Positions 33,918 to 43,690 of a DNA stretch of 64,000 nucleotides are shown piece by piece. This DNA is from Massilia sp. ST3 (lineage in GTDB: Bacteria; Pseudomonadota; Gammaproteobacteria; Burkholderiales; Burkholderiaceae_D). Every line of letters begins with the position of its first letter. Position 1 is the stretch's first letter. The position numbers were made by a program, and so were the translations under genes. The notes under the pieces were generated by a model that saw only the letters and a list, made by a program, of their open reading frames with translations, searched no databases and was not told the DNA's origin. The stretch spans positions 23,799 through 87,798 of the forward strand of contig NZ_JAGPWC010000015.1 of the NCBI RefSeq assembly GCF_018119405.1, given 5' to 3'.

Positions 33918-34085
33918 TTACTTGATCTTGGTTTCCTTGTAGATCACGTGCTTACGTGCCTTCGGGTCGAATTTGGTGATTTCCATCTTCGCCGGCATCG
34001 TGCGCTTGTTCTTGGTGGTGGTGTAGAAGTGACCGGTACCTGCGGTCGATTCCAGCTTGATTTTGTCGCGGCCAGTTTTTGCCAT
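33918..34085 (-). CDS. rpmG: 50S ribosomal protein L33
   Basis: Small 55-residue protein [20 protein letters not shown]... ending ETKIK, identical in length and pattern to L33 of other proteobacteria. It lacks the zinc cysteines found in one L33 type, so it is the C-minus form. AGGGAGC precedes the ATG. It follows rpmB by 13 bp, the conserved rpmB-rpmG operon. Confidence 0.97.
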   Translation of the reverse strand: MAKTGRDKIKLESTAGTGHFYTTTKNKRTMPAKMEITKFDPKARKHVIYKETKIK

Positions 34086-34098
34086 GATAGCTCCCTAA

Positions 34099-34335
34099 TT
34101 AAACTTTTTCGCCACGGGCACGCATGTCGGCCAGCACGGCGTCGATGCCGAGCTTGTCGATCACGCGCAGACCGGCGTTGGACAGACGCAGGGAGACCCA
34201 GCGGTTTTCCGATTCCACGAAGATGCGGCGGTTCTGCAGGTTCGGCAGGAAGCGACGCTTGGTTTTGTTGTTAGCGTGGGAGACGTTGTTGCCAACCATC
34301 ACTCCCTTGCCGGTAACTTGGCAGACACGTGCCAT
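34099..34335 (-). CDS. rpmB: 50S ribosomal protein L28
   Basis: The 78-residue protein begins [20 protein letters not shown] and contains [16 protein letters not shown], the L28 signature. First gene of the rpmBG operon, read from a good sigma70 promoter 41 bp upstream. Confidence 0.97.
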   Translation of the reverse strand: MARVCQVTGKGVMVGNNVSHANNKTKRRFLPNLQNRRIFVESENRWVSLRLSNAGLRVIDKLGIDAVLADMRARGEKV

Positions 34336-34375
34336 AGTGCACTCCTTAATAATGTTCCAGGATTGGAAAAACGAG

Positions 34376-34405
34376 AGTATAGCGCGAAAAGAGAAGGCAA
34401 ATCAA
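34376..34405 (-). promoter_or_regulatory. sigma70 promoter of rpmBG
   Basis: On the minus strand TTGATT and TATACT are separated by 18 bp, with the -10 element ending 41 bp upstream of the rpmB start. Confidence 0.65.
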
Positions 34406-34528
34406 TCACTTGCGAAAAACAAATGTGTCTTGTGATCGTGGCTGAATTTAACAATTGTGGATGAGTGACCTAAGGCCCTGTTTACGCGGTGTAAAGTCGG
34501 AGTCTGTGCCGTCCACCCGCCCCACGAC

Positions 34529-34633
34529 CGTCGTTCCGGCGAAGGCCGGAACCCAAGTTCGTTGCGTTCCACAAACGTCAAACGCTACAGGGGCGCTACT
34601 AAACCTGGATTCCGGACTACGCCGGAATGACGA
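34529..34633. repeat. Family-1 palindromic repeat, outward arms
   Basis: Left arm CGTCGTTCCGGCGAAGGCCG...CCCAAGT and right arm CCTGGATTCCGG...GGAATGACG. The GATGACG-like tails face outward, opposite to the copies at 3465 and 14877. It occupies most of the 340-bp gap between radC and rpmB; apart from this and the rpmB promoter I see nothing else there. Confidence 0.85.
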
Positions 34634-34675
34634 CTCAGATGGTGCAGGTGACGGTTGATGTAACGGTGCTCCAAG

Positions 34676-35347
34676 TTACAACTGCCCACTCTCCGCAAAC
34701 GAGTGCACCTGGCTCCCCGCCACCACGAAGTGATCCAGCACCCGGATATCCACCAGCCCCAGCGCCTGCACCAGCGCGGTCGTCAGCCGCAGGTCGGCCT
34801 CGCTCGGATCCGCCACGCCCGACGGGTGGTTGTGCGCCAAAATCACCGCCGCCGCATTGCGCCGCAGCGCCGCCTTGACCACCTCGCGCGGATACACGCT
34901 CGTGTGCGTCAAGGTTCCTCGAAACATTTCCTCACTGTTAATCAAGCGGTTCTTCACGTCCAGGAACAGCACCACGAAGGATTCATGCGCCTGCAGCGCA
35001 AACTGGTTGCGGAGGTAGTGGCGCACGGCGGAAGGCGAGCACAGCGCCTCGCGTTCGAACTGTTCCGCCACGGCGCGCCGGGCCAGTTCGATCGCCGCCT
35101 GCAGCTGGGCATACTTGGCCGGCCCCAGCCCGTGCAGCTGCCCGAACTCCCTCGAATCCGCATGCAGCAAGCGCTGCAGCGAGCCGAAATGCCCCAGCAT
35201 GTCGCGCGCCAGCGCCACCGCGCTCTTGCCCGCCACGCCGACGCGCAGGAAGATCGCGAGCAATTCCACGTCGCTCAATACGCCGGCGCCCGCACGCAGC
35301 AGCCGCTCGCGCGGACGTTCCTGCTCGGGCCAGTCGCAAATTCCCAT
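34676..35347 (-). CDS. radC: RadC-family JAMM/MPN+ domain protein
   Basis: The 223-residue protein has an N-terminal helix-hairpin-helix part (about 20-95, [18 protein letters not shown]) and a C-terminal JAMM metalloprotease-like domain with the motif [14 protein letters not shown] (about 171-184). Despite the name, a direct DNA repair role is doubtful and the biochemical activity is not established. Chromosomal location next to rpmBG is the usual one in proteobacteria. Confidence 0.93.
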   Translation of the reverse strand: MGICDWPEQERPRERLLRAGAGVLSDVELLAIFLRVGVAGKSAVALARDMLGHFGSLQRLLHADSREFGQLHGLGPAKYAQLQAAIELARRAVAEQFEREALCSPSAVRHYLRNQFALQAHESFVVLFLDVKNRLINSEEMFRGTLTHTSVYPREVVKAALRRNAAAVILAHNHPSGVADPSEADLRLTTALVQALGLVDIRVLDHFVVAGSQVHSFAESGQL

Positions 35348-35460
35348 GTAGGTTCCTCGCTGAATTCGTCGCCAAAAAAGAAGGTCGCGGCGGCGTAAGC
35401 CCCGCGCCTGGCTTACAATAGCGGTTTGCCCGAACAGGGTTGCCAGCTACAACAAACAAC

Positions 35461-35913
35461 ATGTCCAACGCTTCTCCCGTCGTCAACGAGTCGTCCTACC
35501 TGACCCTGCATTACCGTCTGGCCGTTGCCGGCGGCGCCGATATCGTCACCACCTTCAACGGCACGCCGGCCACCCTGATGCTTGGCCAGGGCCAGCTCGC
35601 GCCCTTCCTGGAACAGCGCCTGATCGGCCTGCCGGAAGGCACGCACCAGACTTTCGCGCTGAGCGCGCTCGAGGCCTTCGGCGAGCGCAACCCGGAACTG
35701 ATCCAGGCCGTCTCGAAGACCACCCTGGAACAGAATTCGGTGCCGGGCGCCGACTATGCGGTGGGTGAAGTGGTCGAGTTCAACGCGCCCAAGGGCGGCC
35801 GCTTCGCCGGCGTGCTGCTGGAAATGCGCGACACCTCGGCCGTGTTCGACTTCAACCATCCGCTCGCGGGCCAGCCCCTGCAATTCGAAGTGAAACTGAT
35901 TTCGGTGCTCTGA
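35461..35913 (+). CDS. fkpB: FKBP-type peptidyl-prolyl isomerase (SlpA/FkpB)
   Basis: The 150-residue protein shows SYLTLHYRLAVAGGADIVTT, the FKBP fold, and a large IF (insert-in-flap) region with QLAPFLEQRLIGLPEGTHQ, characteristic of SlpA-like proline isomerase chaperones. It starts at the ATG at 35461 without an obvious ribosome binding site; a TTG at 35440 would add seven residues. It lies 3 bp before ispH, the same arrangement as fkpB-ispH in E. coli. Confidence 0.92.
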   Translation: MSNASPVVNESSYLTLHYRLAVAGGADIVTTFNGTPATLMLGQGQLAPFLEQRLIGLPEGTHQTFALSALEAFGERNPELIQAVSKTTLEQNSVPGADYAVGEVVEFNAPKGGRFAGVLLEMRDTSAVFDFNHPLAGQPLQFEVKLISVL

Positions 35914-35916
35914 TAT

Positions 35917-36864
35917 ATGGAAAATGAAATCCTGCTAGCCCAGCCGCGCGGCTTCTGCGCCGGCGTGGACCGCGCGATCGAGATCGTCGAGCGCGCCCTC
36001 AAACAGTTCGGCGCGCCGATCTACGTGCGCCACGAGATCGTCCACAACGCCTATGTGGTCGAAGACCTGCGCAACAAGGGTGCGATCTTCATCGAAGAAC
36101 TGGACGACGTCCCGGCCGGCAACACCCTGGTGTTCTCGGCCCACGGCGTGTCGAAGGCGGTGCGCGCCGAAGCCGAGGCGCGCGGCCTGAGCATCTTCGA
36201 CGCCACCTGCCCGCTGGTGACCAAGGTCCACGTCGAAGTGGCCAAGATGCGCAAGCAGGGCTGCGAGATCATCATGATCGGCCACGACGGCCACCCGGAA
36301 GTCGAAGGCACCATGGGCCAGGCCGAAGAGGGCATGCACCTGGTCGAGACCGTCGAGGACGTCGAGCGCCTGCAGGTGCGCAACCCGGACCAGCTGGCCT
36401 ACGTGTCGCAGACCACGCTGTCGGTCGACGACACCGCCGAGATCATCGCGGCGCTCAAGGCGCGCTTCCCGAACATCATCGAGCCGAAGAAGGGCGACAT
36501 CTGCTACGCCACCACCAACCGCCAGGAAGCCGTCAAGTTCCTGGCGCCCCAGGTCGAGGTCGTGATCGTGGTGGGCAGCCCAAACAGCTCGAACTCGAAC
36601 CGCCTGCGCGAAGTGGCCGAGAAGAAGGGCACCCCGGCCTACATGGTCGACAACGCCGGCAAGATCGAGCCGGCCTGGATCGAGGGCAAGAAACGCATCG
36701 GCGTGACCGCCGGCGCCTCGGCTCCGGAAGTGCTGGTGCAGGCCGTTATCGACCGCCTCAAGGAACTGGGCGCGGCCAGCGTGCGCGCGCTGGAAGGCGT
36801 GGAAGAACACGTCACCTTCCCGCTGCCGAAGGGCCTGGACGGCGTGCGCGCCGAGACCACGTAA
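35917..36864 (+). CDS. ispH: 4-hydroxy-3-methylbut-2-enyl diphosphate reductase
   Basis: The 315-residue iron-sulfur enzyme makes IPP and DMAPP at the last step of the MEP isoprenoid pathway. The three cluster ligands are Cys14 ([11 protein letters not shown]), Cys98 (FDATCPLV) and Cys196 (GDICYATTN). Substrate-binding histidines occur in IVHNAYVVE and [10 protein letters not shown], and the [10 protein letters not shown] motif is present. Start is 3 bp after fkpB, so the genes are cotranscribed. A terminator follows at 36971. Confidence 0.97.
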   Translation: MENEILLAQPRGFCAGVDRAIEIVERALKQFGAPIYVRHEIVHNAYVVEDLRNKGAIFIEELDDVPAGNTLVFSAHGVSKAVRAEAEARGLSIFDATCPLVTKVHVEVAKMRKQGCEIIMIGHDGHPEVEGTMGQAEEGMHLVETVEDVERLQVRNPDQLAYVSQTTLSVDDTAEIIAALKARFPNIIEPKKGDICYATTNRQEAVKFLAPQVEVVIVVGSPNSSNSNRLREVAEKKGTPAYMVDNAGKIEPAWIEGKKRIGVTAGASAPEVLVQAVIDRLKELGAASVRALEGVEEHVTFPLPKGLDGVRAETT

Positions 36865-36970
36865 AGACGTTATCGACAAACCATCGGGCAATCTCGGCAT
36901 TTTCCGGTGCAAGTTTTCCAATAGCCAAGCTATGATGACGGCGTTCGGAAGACGATGACCCACCATGAGC

Positions 36971-37003
36971 GGCACTTCGAGGACACTTGAAGTGCCGTTT
37001 TTT
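36971..37003 (+). terminator. Terminator after ispH
   Basis: Eight-bp stem GGCACTTC / GAAGTGCC with a 10-base loop and a run of six T residues; it lies 27 bp before livH and could also serve as a leader attenuator there. Confidence 0.82.
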
Positions 37004-37029
37004 GTTAGATCGAAAGAGGCAGCGAAACG

Positions 37030-37959
37030 ATGGAGACTTTTGTCCAGCAACTACTGAACGGGCTCGTCCTGGGCAGTATGTACGCCCTGGTCGCGCTCGG
37101 CTACACGATGGTGTATGGCGTGCTCAACCTGATCAACTTCGCCCACGGCGACGTCCTGATGATCGGCGCGATGGTCGGCCTGTCCATCCTGAAGCTGCTC
37201 GAGGCCCATGCCCCGGGCCTGCCCGGCTACCTGCAGCTGGCGGCCGCGATCCTGGGCGCGATTCCCGTCACCATGCTGGTCAATGTCCTGATCGAGCGCG
37301 TCGCCTACCGCCGCCTGCGCAACGCCCCGCGCCTCGCGCCCCTGATCACCGCGATCGGCGTGTCCATCCTGCTCCAGACCTTCGCCATGATGATCTGGGG
37401 CCGCAGCCCGATTCCCTTCCCGCAGCTGCTCTCGTCCGAGCCGATCGAGCTCGGCGGCGCCCTGATCACGCACACCCAGGTGCTGCTGCTGGTGCTGGCC
37501 GCCGTGGCCATGGCAGGCCTGGTGCTGCTGGTCGAGCGCACTCGCATGGGACGCGCGATGCGCGCAGTGGCCGAGAACCCGCGCGTGGCGGGCCTGATGG
37601 GCGTGGACTCGAACCGCGTCATCGTCGCCACCTTCGCCATCGGCGCCGCGCTGGCCGCGGTGGCCGGCGTGATGTGGGGCGCCAACTACGCCTCGATCAC
37701 CTTCACCATGGGCGTCCTGCCCGGCATGAAGGCCTTCTGCGCCGCGGTGCTGGGCGGGATCGGTAACATCTACGGCGCCATGATCGGCGGCATCCTGCTG
37801 GGCATCATCGAAGCCCTGGGCGCCGGCTATATCGGCGACTTCACCGGCGGCTTCCTGGGCAGCCACTACCAGGACATCTTCGCCTTCGTGGTGCTGATCC
37901 TGGTGCTGACCCTGCGCCCGTCCGGCATCATGGGCGAACGCGTGGCCGACCGCGCCTGA
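37030..37959 (+). CDS. livH: Branched-chain amino acid ABC transporter permease LivH
   Basis: The 309-residue inner-membrane permease begins METFVQQLLNGLVLGSMYAL and has LGYTMVYGVLNLINFAHGD, the LivH signature, with eight predicted helices. It is the first gene of livHMGF. No periplasmic binding protein (LivJ/K) gene is in the operon or the window, so the substrate-binding subunit must come from elsewhere. Confidence 0.95.
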   Translation: METFVQQLLNGLVLGSMYALVALGYTMVYGVLNLINFAHGDVLMIGAMVGLSILKLLEAHAPGLPGYLQLAAAILGAIPVTMLVNVLIERVAYRRLRNAPRLAPLITAIGVSILLQTFAMMIWGRSPIPFPQLLSSEPIELGGALITHTQVLLLVLAAVAMAGLVLLVERTRMGRAMRAVAENPRVAGLMGVDSNRVIVATFAIGAALAAVAGVMWGANYASITFTMGVLPGMKAFCAAVLGGIGNIYGAMIGGILLGIIEALGAGYIGDFTGGFLGSHYQDIFAFVVLILVLTLRPSGIMGERVADRA

Positions 37960-37974
37960 CGAGGAGACGAGCAC

Positions 37975-39186
<1,212 letters not shown>

Positions 39187-39197
39187 AGGACAAGACA

Positions 39198-39971
39198 ATG
39201 AGCGAACAGCTTCTTTTGAACATCTCGGGCGTCAACAAGCGCTTCGGCGGCCTGCAGGCCCTGACCGACGTCGGCATCCGCATCATGCGCGGCCAGATCG
39301 TCGGCCTGATCGGCCCGAACGGCGCCGGCAAGACCACCTTCTTCAACGTCATCACCGGCCTCTACCAGCCGGATTCGGGCAGCTTCGAGCTGGCCGGCAA
39401 GCCGTATTCGCCCTCGGCCCCGCACGAAGTAGCCAAGGCGGGCATTGCGCGCACCTTCCAGAACATCCGCCTGTTCGGCGAGATGAGCGCGCTCGAGAAC
39501 GTCATGGTGGGCCGCCACGTGCGCACCCGCCAGGGCGTGTTCGGCGCCATCTTCCGCCACAAGGCCGCGCGCGAGGAGGAAGCCGCGATCCGCGCGCGCG
39601 CCCAGGAGCTGCTGGACTTCGTCGGCATCGGCGCCTTTGCCCACCGCACGGCGAAATTCCTGTCCTACGGCGACCAGCGCCGCCTGGAGATCGCGCGCGC
39701 CCTGGCCACCGATCCGCAGCTGCTGGCGCTGGACGAACCGGCGGCCGGCATGAACGCGACCGAGAAGCTGGCCCTGCGCGAGCTGCTGTTGAGAATCAAG
39801 TCCGAAGGCCGCACCGTGCTCCTGATCGAGCACGACGTGAAGCTGATGATGGGACTGTGCGACCGCATCACGGTGCTGGAGTACGGCAAGCAGATCGCGG
39901 AAGGGCTGCCGGCCGAGATCCAGAAGAACGAGGCCGTGATCAAGGCCTACCTGGGAGGCGCGCACGCATGA
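39198..39971 (+). CDS. livG: Branched-chain amino acid ABC transporter ATPase LivG
   Basis: The 257-residue ATPase starts MSEQLLLNISGVNKRFGGLQ. It has Walker A GPNGAGKTTFFN, the Q-loop region with AGIARTFQNIRLF, the LivG-type signature FLSYGDQRRLEIARAL and Walker B LLALDEPAAGMN. Its stop overlaps the livF start (ATGA). Confidence 0.96.
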   Translation: MSEQLLLNISGVNKRFGGLQALTDVGIRIMRGQIVGLIGPNGAGKTTFFNVITGLYQPDSGSFELAGKPYSPSAPHEVAKAGIARTFQNIRLFGEMSALENVMVGRHVRTRQGVFGAIFRHKAAREEEAAIRARAQELLDFVGIGAFAHRTAKFLSYGDQRRLEIARALATDPQLLALDEPAAGMNATEKLALRELLLRIKSEGRTVLLIEHDVKLMMGLCDRITVLEYGKQIAEGLPAEIQKNEAVIKAYLGGAHA

Positions 39972-40690
39972 GCGAGAACATCCTGAAGATCAGCGGCCTG
40001 AAGGTCGCGTACGGCGGCATCAAGGCGGTCAAGGGCGTGGACCTGGAAGTGAACCGCGGCGAGCTGGTGACCCTGATCGGCGCCAACGGCGCGGGCAAGA
40101 CTACCACCCTGAAGGCCATCACCGGCACCCTCCCGCCGTGCAAGGTGGAAGGAGCGATTTCCTACCTGGGCCAGCCCCTGAAGGGCGCGTCCTCGTTCCG
40201 CCTGGTGCAGCAGAAGCTGTCCATGGTGCCGGAAGGGCGGGGCGTGTTCACCCGCATGACGATCCACGAGAACCTCCTGATGGGCGCCTACACCCGCGAC
40301 GACAAGGCGGGGATCGAGGCGGACATCGAGAAGTGGTACGCGGTGTTCCCGCGCCTGAAGGAGCGCTCGGCCCAGCTGGCCGGCACCCTGTCCGGCGGCG
40401 AGCAGCAGATGCTGGCGATGGCGCGCGCCCTGATGTGCCACCCGACCCTGCTGCTGCTGGACGAACCCTCGATGGGGCTGTCGCCGATCATGGTGGAGAA
40501 GATCTTCGAGGTGATCCGCGACGTCTCGGCGCAGGGGATCACGATCTTGCTGGTCGAGCAGAACGCCAAGCTGGCGCTGCAGGCGGCGCACCGGGGGTAT
40601 GTGATGGATTCGGGGGCGGTGACGATGACGGGGAATGCGCAGGACATGCTGCACGATCCGCGCGTGCAGGCGGCGTATCTGGGGGAGTGA
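39968..40690 (+). CDS. livF: Branched-chain amino acid ABC transporter ATPase LivF
   Basis: The 240-residue ATPase starts MSENILKISGLKVAYGGIKA and carries Walker A GANGAGKTTTLKA, signature LSGGEQQMLAMARAL and Walker B LLLLDEPSMGLSP. It is the last gene of livHMGF and is translationally coupled to livG. A family-1 repeat follows 50 bp later. Confidence 0.96.
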   Translation: MSENILKISGLKVAYGGIKAVKGVDLEVNRGELVTLIGANGAGKTTTLKAITGTLPPCKVEGAISYLGQPLKGASSFRLVQQKLSMVPEGRGVFTRMTIHENLLMGAYTRDDKAGIEADIEKWYAVFPRLKERSAQLAGTLSGGEQQMLAMARALMCHPTLLLLDEPSMGLSPIMVEKIFEVIRDVSAQGITILLVEQNAKLALQAAHRGYVMDSGAVTMTGNAQDMLHDPRVQAAYLGE

Positions 40691-40740
40691 CTGCGGTCGT
40701 CACCGAAGCCGTCACGCTCGACTGTTTCCGTCTCTTGCCA

Positions 40741-40848
40741 ACGTCATTCCGGCGAAGGCCGGAATCCAAGTTTGCATGCGCAGCCACGAACATGAAGCGT
40801 AGGCGGAATGCGACGGACTTGGATCCCGGCCTTCGCCGGGATGACGTT
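40741..40848. repeat. Family-1 palindromic repeat, outward arms
   Basis: CGTCATTCCGGCGAAGGCCG...CCAAGT at the left and ACTTGGATCCCGG...GATGACG at the right, tails facing outward. It lies between convergent livF and phaP. Confidence 0.87.
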
Positions 40849-40910
40849 GGTAAAGGCAAAGGGGGATCAGGCAGGATGCCTTCGATGACGCTGTCGACAA
40901 GCCATCCAAA

Positions 40911-40946
40911 AACAAAAAGCCGGACCGCTCACGCGCTCCGGCTTTT
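40911..40946 (-). terminator. Rho-independent terminator of phaP
   Basis: Stem AAAAGCCGGA / TCCGGCTTTT with a 12-base loop; on the minus strand it continues into TTTGTTTTT. It lies 23 bp past the phasin stop. Confidence 0.85.
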
Positions 40947-40968
40947 CAATTACTTGACTAAAACCAGC

Positions 40969-41544
40969 TTAGGCCGCTGCTGCTGCGGTCGCGGCGTTGG
41001 TAGCCTTGCGAGCAGTCGCCGAAAACTGGTTCACCGCTGCGTTCAGGTTGGCCTCCACGGCTTCCACTGCCTGCTTGGTGGTCTTGCTGATCTGCTCGTA
41101 ACCGGCGTTGGCGTTGCTGATCGCGGTCTTGACGGCGGCGACGAAGCTTTCCGAGCCGGCCGGGGCGTTCTTGCTCACTTCGTCGACCAGCGAGATCACC
41201 TTGCGGTTGGCTTCGACGATCTGGCTTTCGGCGGCCTTCGAGAACTCGGCGCCGGTGCCGGCGGCGATCGAGGCCAGCTGGCGGCTGTACGACAGGGCCT
41301 TTTCAGCGGCCGGCTGGGCCTGCGAGGCGGTCAGCGAGAAGAACTCTTGCGGGTCCTTGGCGCCCAGCAGCTGGCGAGCCACGGCCGACGAGTCTTCCAG
41401 GGTGGCGCGGGCCGCGTTGATGTTCAGGTCGACCAGCTTCTCCATGCCTTCAAAGGTCTTCGAGGTGAGCGACGACAGCAGGGCGAATTGCGATTCCAGG
41501 CTAACTTTGGTGGCGTTCGAGAACTGCTCAGGGATTGCAAACAT
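40969..41544 (-). CDS. phaP: Phasin, PHB granule-associated protein
   Basis: The 191-residue protein starts MFAIPEQFSNATKVSLESQF and is helical and Ala-rich, with segments such as MEKLVDLNINAARATLEDSS and TASQAQPAAEKALSYSRQLA that match the phasin_2 family. It would coat the surface of polyhydroxybutyrate granules. The ATG at 41544 has GGAGAGCC upstream. A longer in-frame opening (to 41709) is rejected because it has no ribosome binding site and no family match. A sigma70-like promoter is at 41654-41682. Confidence 0.93.
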   Translation of the reverse strand: MFAIPEQFSNATKVSLESQFALLSSLTSKTFEGMEKLVDLNINAARATLEDSSAVARQLLGAKDPQEFFSLTASQAQPAAEKALSYSRQLASIAAGTGAEFSKAAESQIVEANRKVISLVDEVSKNAPAGSESFVAAVKTAISNANAGYEQISKTTKQAVEAVEANLNAAVNQFSATARKATNAATAAAAA

Positions 41545-41653
41545 GTGGCTCTCCAAAATGAATACGTTTCTTAAAGAAAAGGATCTTGCTAAAGGTGAGA
41601 CAGGTTCCTGCGAAACTGGCTGAAACTCTTTTTTGTGCACCGCAACAGAATGA

Positions 41654-41682
41654 ATTGTCGGCCACTTCTTTTGACGCGTCAA
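41654..41682 (-). promoter_or_regulatory. Candidate promoter of phaP
   Basis: TTGACG and GACAAT on the minus strand with a 17-bp spacer, 110 bp upstream of the phasin start. The long leader and the A+T-rich region upstream to 41770 leave room for regulators. Nothing else is evident between 41683 and the DMT exporter. Confidence 0.45.
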
Positions 41683-41904
41683 GCATTTTTGATGCGATGC
41701 ACCATCCAAAATTCATAAATTTCTGGAATGCATTAGTTGCAAGAAATAACGCTTGATGTAGCGCAAACTAACTGCAGAGAATTGCAGAAAAACGCGCGTT
41801 TGCGAAGGATTTATCGCCCCGGAAACGTCGTCGAAAACCCCGTGCTAGACTAGGCGCTTGTGTTTTCTTCAATCCGCCGTGGCAACGGCGCGACAGCCCC
41901 GGCC

Positions 41905-42798
41905 ATGCAAACCCGCGCGACGCCAGCCAGCAGCAGTTCCTGGCTTTCTCCGATCCCCTTGTTTTTCGTGTTCTTGTGGAGCACCGGATTCGTCGTCGCC
42001 AAGCTCGGCCTGCCTTATGCGCCGCCGCTGACCTTCCTGATCGTGCGCTGCCTCGGCGTGCTGGCGGTGCTGCTGCCGGCCGTGCTGCTGTTCCGCGCAC
42101 CCTGGCCGCGCGGCCAGGTGCTGCACGTGGCGCTGGCCGGCATCCTGCTGCAGGCCGGCTACCTCGGCGGCGTGTGGGCGGCCATCAAGCTGGGCATGCC
42201 GGCCGGGCTGACGGCCCTGATCGTCGGGATGCAGCCCATCCTCACCGCCATGGCCGCGCCCCTGATCGGCGAGCGCGTGCTGCCGCGCCAGTGGCTGGGC
42301 CTGCTGCTCGGCCTGGGCGGCGTGGCGCTGGTGGTCTACGCCAAGATCAATGTGACGGGCCTGAGCGCGGCCGGCATCGCGCTGTGCGTGTTCGCGCTGC
42401 TGTCGATCACGGCCGGCACCATGTATCAGCGGCGCTGGTGCCCGCGCTTCGACCTGCGCACCGGCACCGTGATCCAGTTCGCCGCCACCGTGGCGGTGCT
42501 GGTTCCGCTGGCGGTCTGGCTCGAAGGGCTCGATCCTGCGTTTTCCAGCGTGTCATGGACCCGGGAATTCGTCATCGCCTGGCTGTGGTCCGTGTTCGCG
42601 CTGTCGATCGGCGCGATCTTCCTCTTGTTCACCCTGATCGGCCGCAGCGCGGCCACCGAAGTGACCAGCCTGCTGTACCTGACCCCGCCCACCACGGCCC
42701 TCATGGCCTGGCTGCTGTTCGGCGAATCCTTCACCTTGCTCGGCTTGGCCGGGATGGTGGTCGCCGTTACCGGTGTCGCTTTCGTCGTCAAAAAATAA
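41905..42798 (+). CDS. EamA/DMT-superfamily transporter
   Basis: The 297-residue membrane protein has about ten hydrophobic helices in two EamA repeats. The first begins PLFFVFLWSTGFVVAKLGLP, and the end of each repeat has the typical LIGERVLPRQWLGLLLGLGG and LLFGESFTLLGLAGM patterns. Such proteins export metabolites or amino acids; the substrate here is unknown. The ATG at 41905 is my choice; an upstream GTG at 41860 is an alternative, and neither has a good ribosome binding site. A nitroreductase gene starts 32 bp downstream. Confidence 0.87.
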   Translation: MQTRATPASSSSWLSPIPLFFVFLWSTGFVVAKLGLPYAPPLTFLIVRCLGVLAVLLPAVLLFRAPWPRGQVLHVALAGILLQAGYLGGVWAAIKLGMPAGLTALIVGMQPILTAMAAPLIGERVLPRQWLGLLLGLGGVALVVYAKINVTGLSAAGIALCVFALLSITAGTMYQRRWCPRFDLRTGTVIQFAATVAVLVPLAVWLEGLDPAFSSVSWTREFVIAWLWSVFALSIGAIFLLFTLIGRSAATEVTSLLYLTPPTTALMAWLLFGESFTLLGLAGMVVAVTGVAFVVKK

Positions 42799-42830
42799 TG
42801 ACCGATCATTTACCTATCAATGGAGACCCC

Positions 42831-43526
42831 ATGATTTCCAGCCCAGGCCAAGAAGCCGTCGATGCCGCCATCACCTCGCGCCGTTCGATCCGCGCCTTCC
42901 TCGACAAGCCGGTCGAGCGCGCCGACATCGAACGCATCCTCGAGGTGGCGGCGCGCGCGCCGTCGGGCACCAACACCCAGCCCTGGAAAGTCTATGTGCT
43001 GACGGGGCAGGCGCGGCGGCGCCTGTCCGACGCGATTCTGGCGGTCAATGCCGATCCGCAGCAGGCGCGCGAACACAGCGAGGAGTACGCCTACTACCCG
43101 CGCGAGTGGGTGTCGCCGTATATCGACCGCCGCCGCAAGGTCGGCTGGGACCTGTACAGCCTGCTTGGCCTGACGCGCGACAACAAGGCCGGCATGGCGG
43201 CCCAGCACGCGCGCAACTATGCCTTCTTCGACGCGCCGGTGGGCTTCATCTTCACCATCGATCGCATCATGGAGCAGGGCTCCTGGCTGGACTACGGCAT
43301 GTTCCTGCAGAACATCATGGTGGCGGCGCGTGCACGCGGCCTCGATACTTGCCCACAAGCGGCCTTTACGCAGTACCATCGGGTTATCGCGGACCAGTTG
43401 TCGTTGCCGGACAATGAAATGGTGGTGTGCGGCATGGCGCTGGGCTGGGCCGACATGGCCAAGGTCGAGAACAGCCTGGTGACGGAGCGCGAACCGGTCG
43501 GGGGATTCACGACTTTCATGGAATAA
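42831..43526 (+). CDS. Nitroreductase-family FMN oxidoreductase
   Basis: The 231-residue protein has the nitroreductase N-terminal motif AITSRRSIRAFLDKPVE, the FMN-contact segment APSGTNTQPWKVYVLTG and a C-terminal MALGWADMAKVEN region. The start at 42831 is preceded by GGAGACCCC; an ATG at 42798 overlapping the upstream stop would add 11 residues. Substrate is unknown; the family includes nitroaromatic and quinone reductases. Probably cotranscribed with the DMT transporter. Confidence 0.92.
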   Translation: MISSPGQEAVDAAITSRRSIRAFLDKPVERADIERILEVAARAPSGTNTQPWKVYVLTGQARRRLSDAILAVNADPQQAREHSEEYAYYPREWVSPYIDRRRKVGWDLYSLLGLTRDNKAGMAAQHARNYAFFDAPVGFIFTIDRIMEQGSWLDYGMFLQNIMVAARARGLDTCPQAAFTQYHRVIADQLSLPDNEMVVCGMALGWADMAKVENSLVTEREPVGGFTTFME

Positions 43527-43690
43527 GCTGCTGTATTGGTAATAAATGAAGCACATTCGCAGCACATTCGCAGCGTATTCGTTGTTTTTGTGAATTGTTG
43601 CCGCTCGGAATGTGAAATCTTCTTGCGATCAAACGCTGTTCGGCTAAACTTTGGTTCGTACCTCATCCGTTCGCATCGAAGGGTTTTCCG

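Noticed and set aside
41860..41904. GTG start extending the DMT exporter by 15 residues
   Set aside because: No ribosome binding site, and the added residues are charged and not typical of EamA N-termini; kept only as an alternative.
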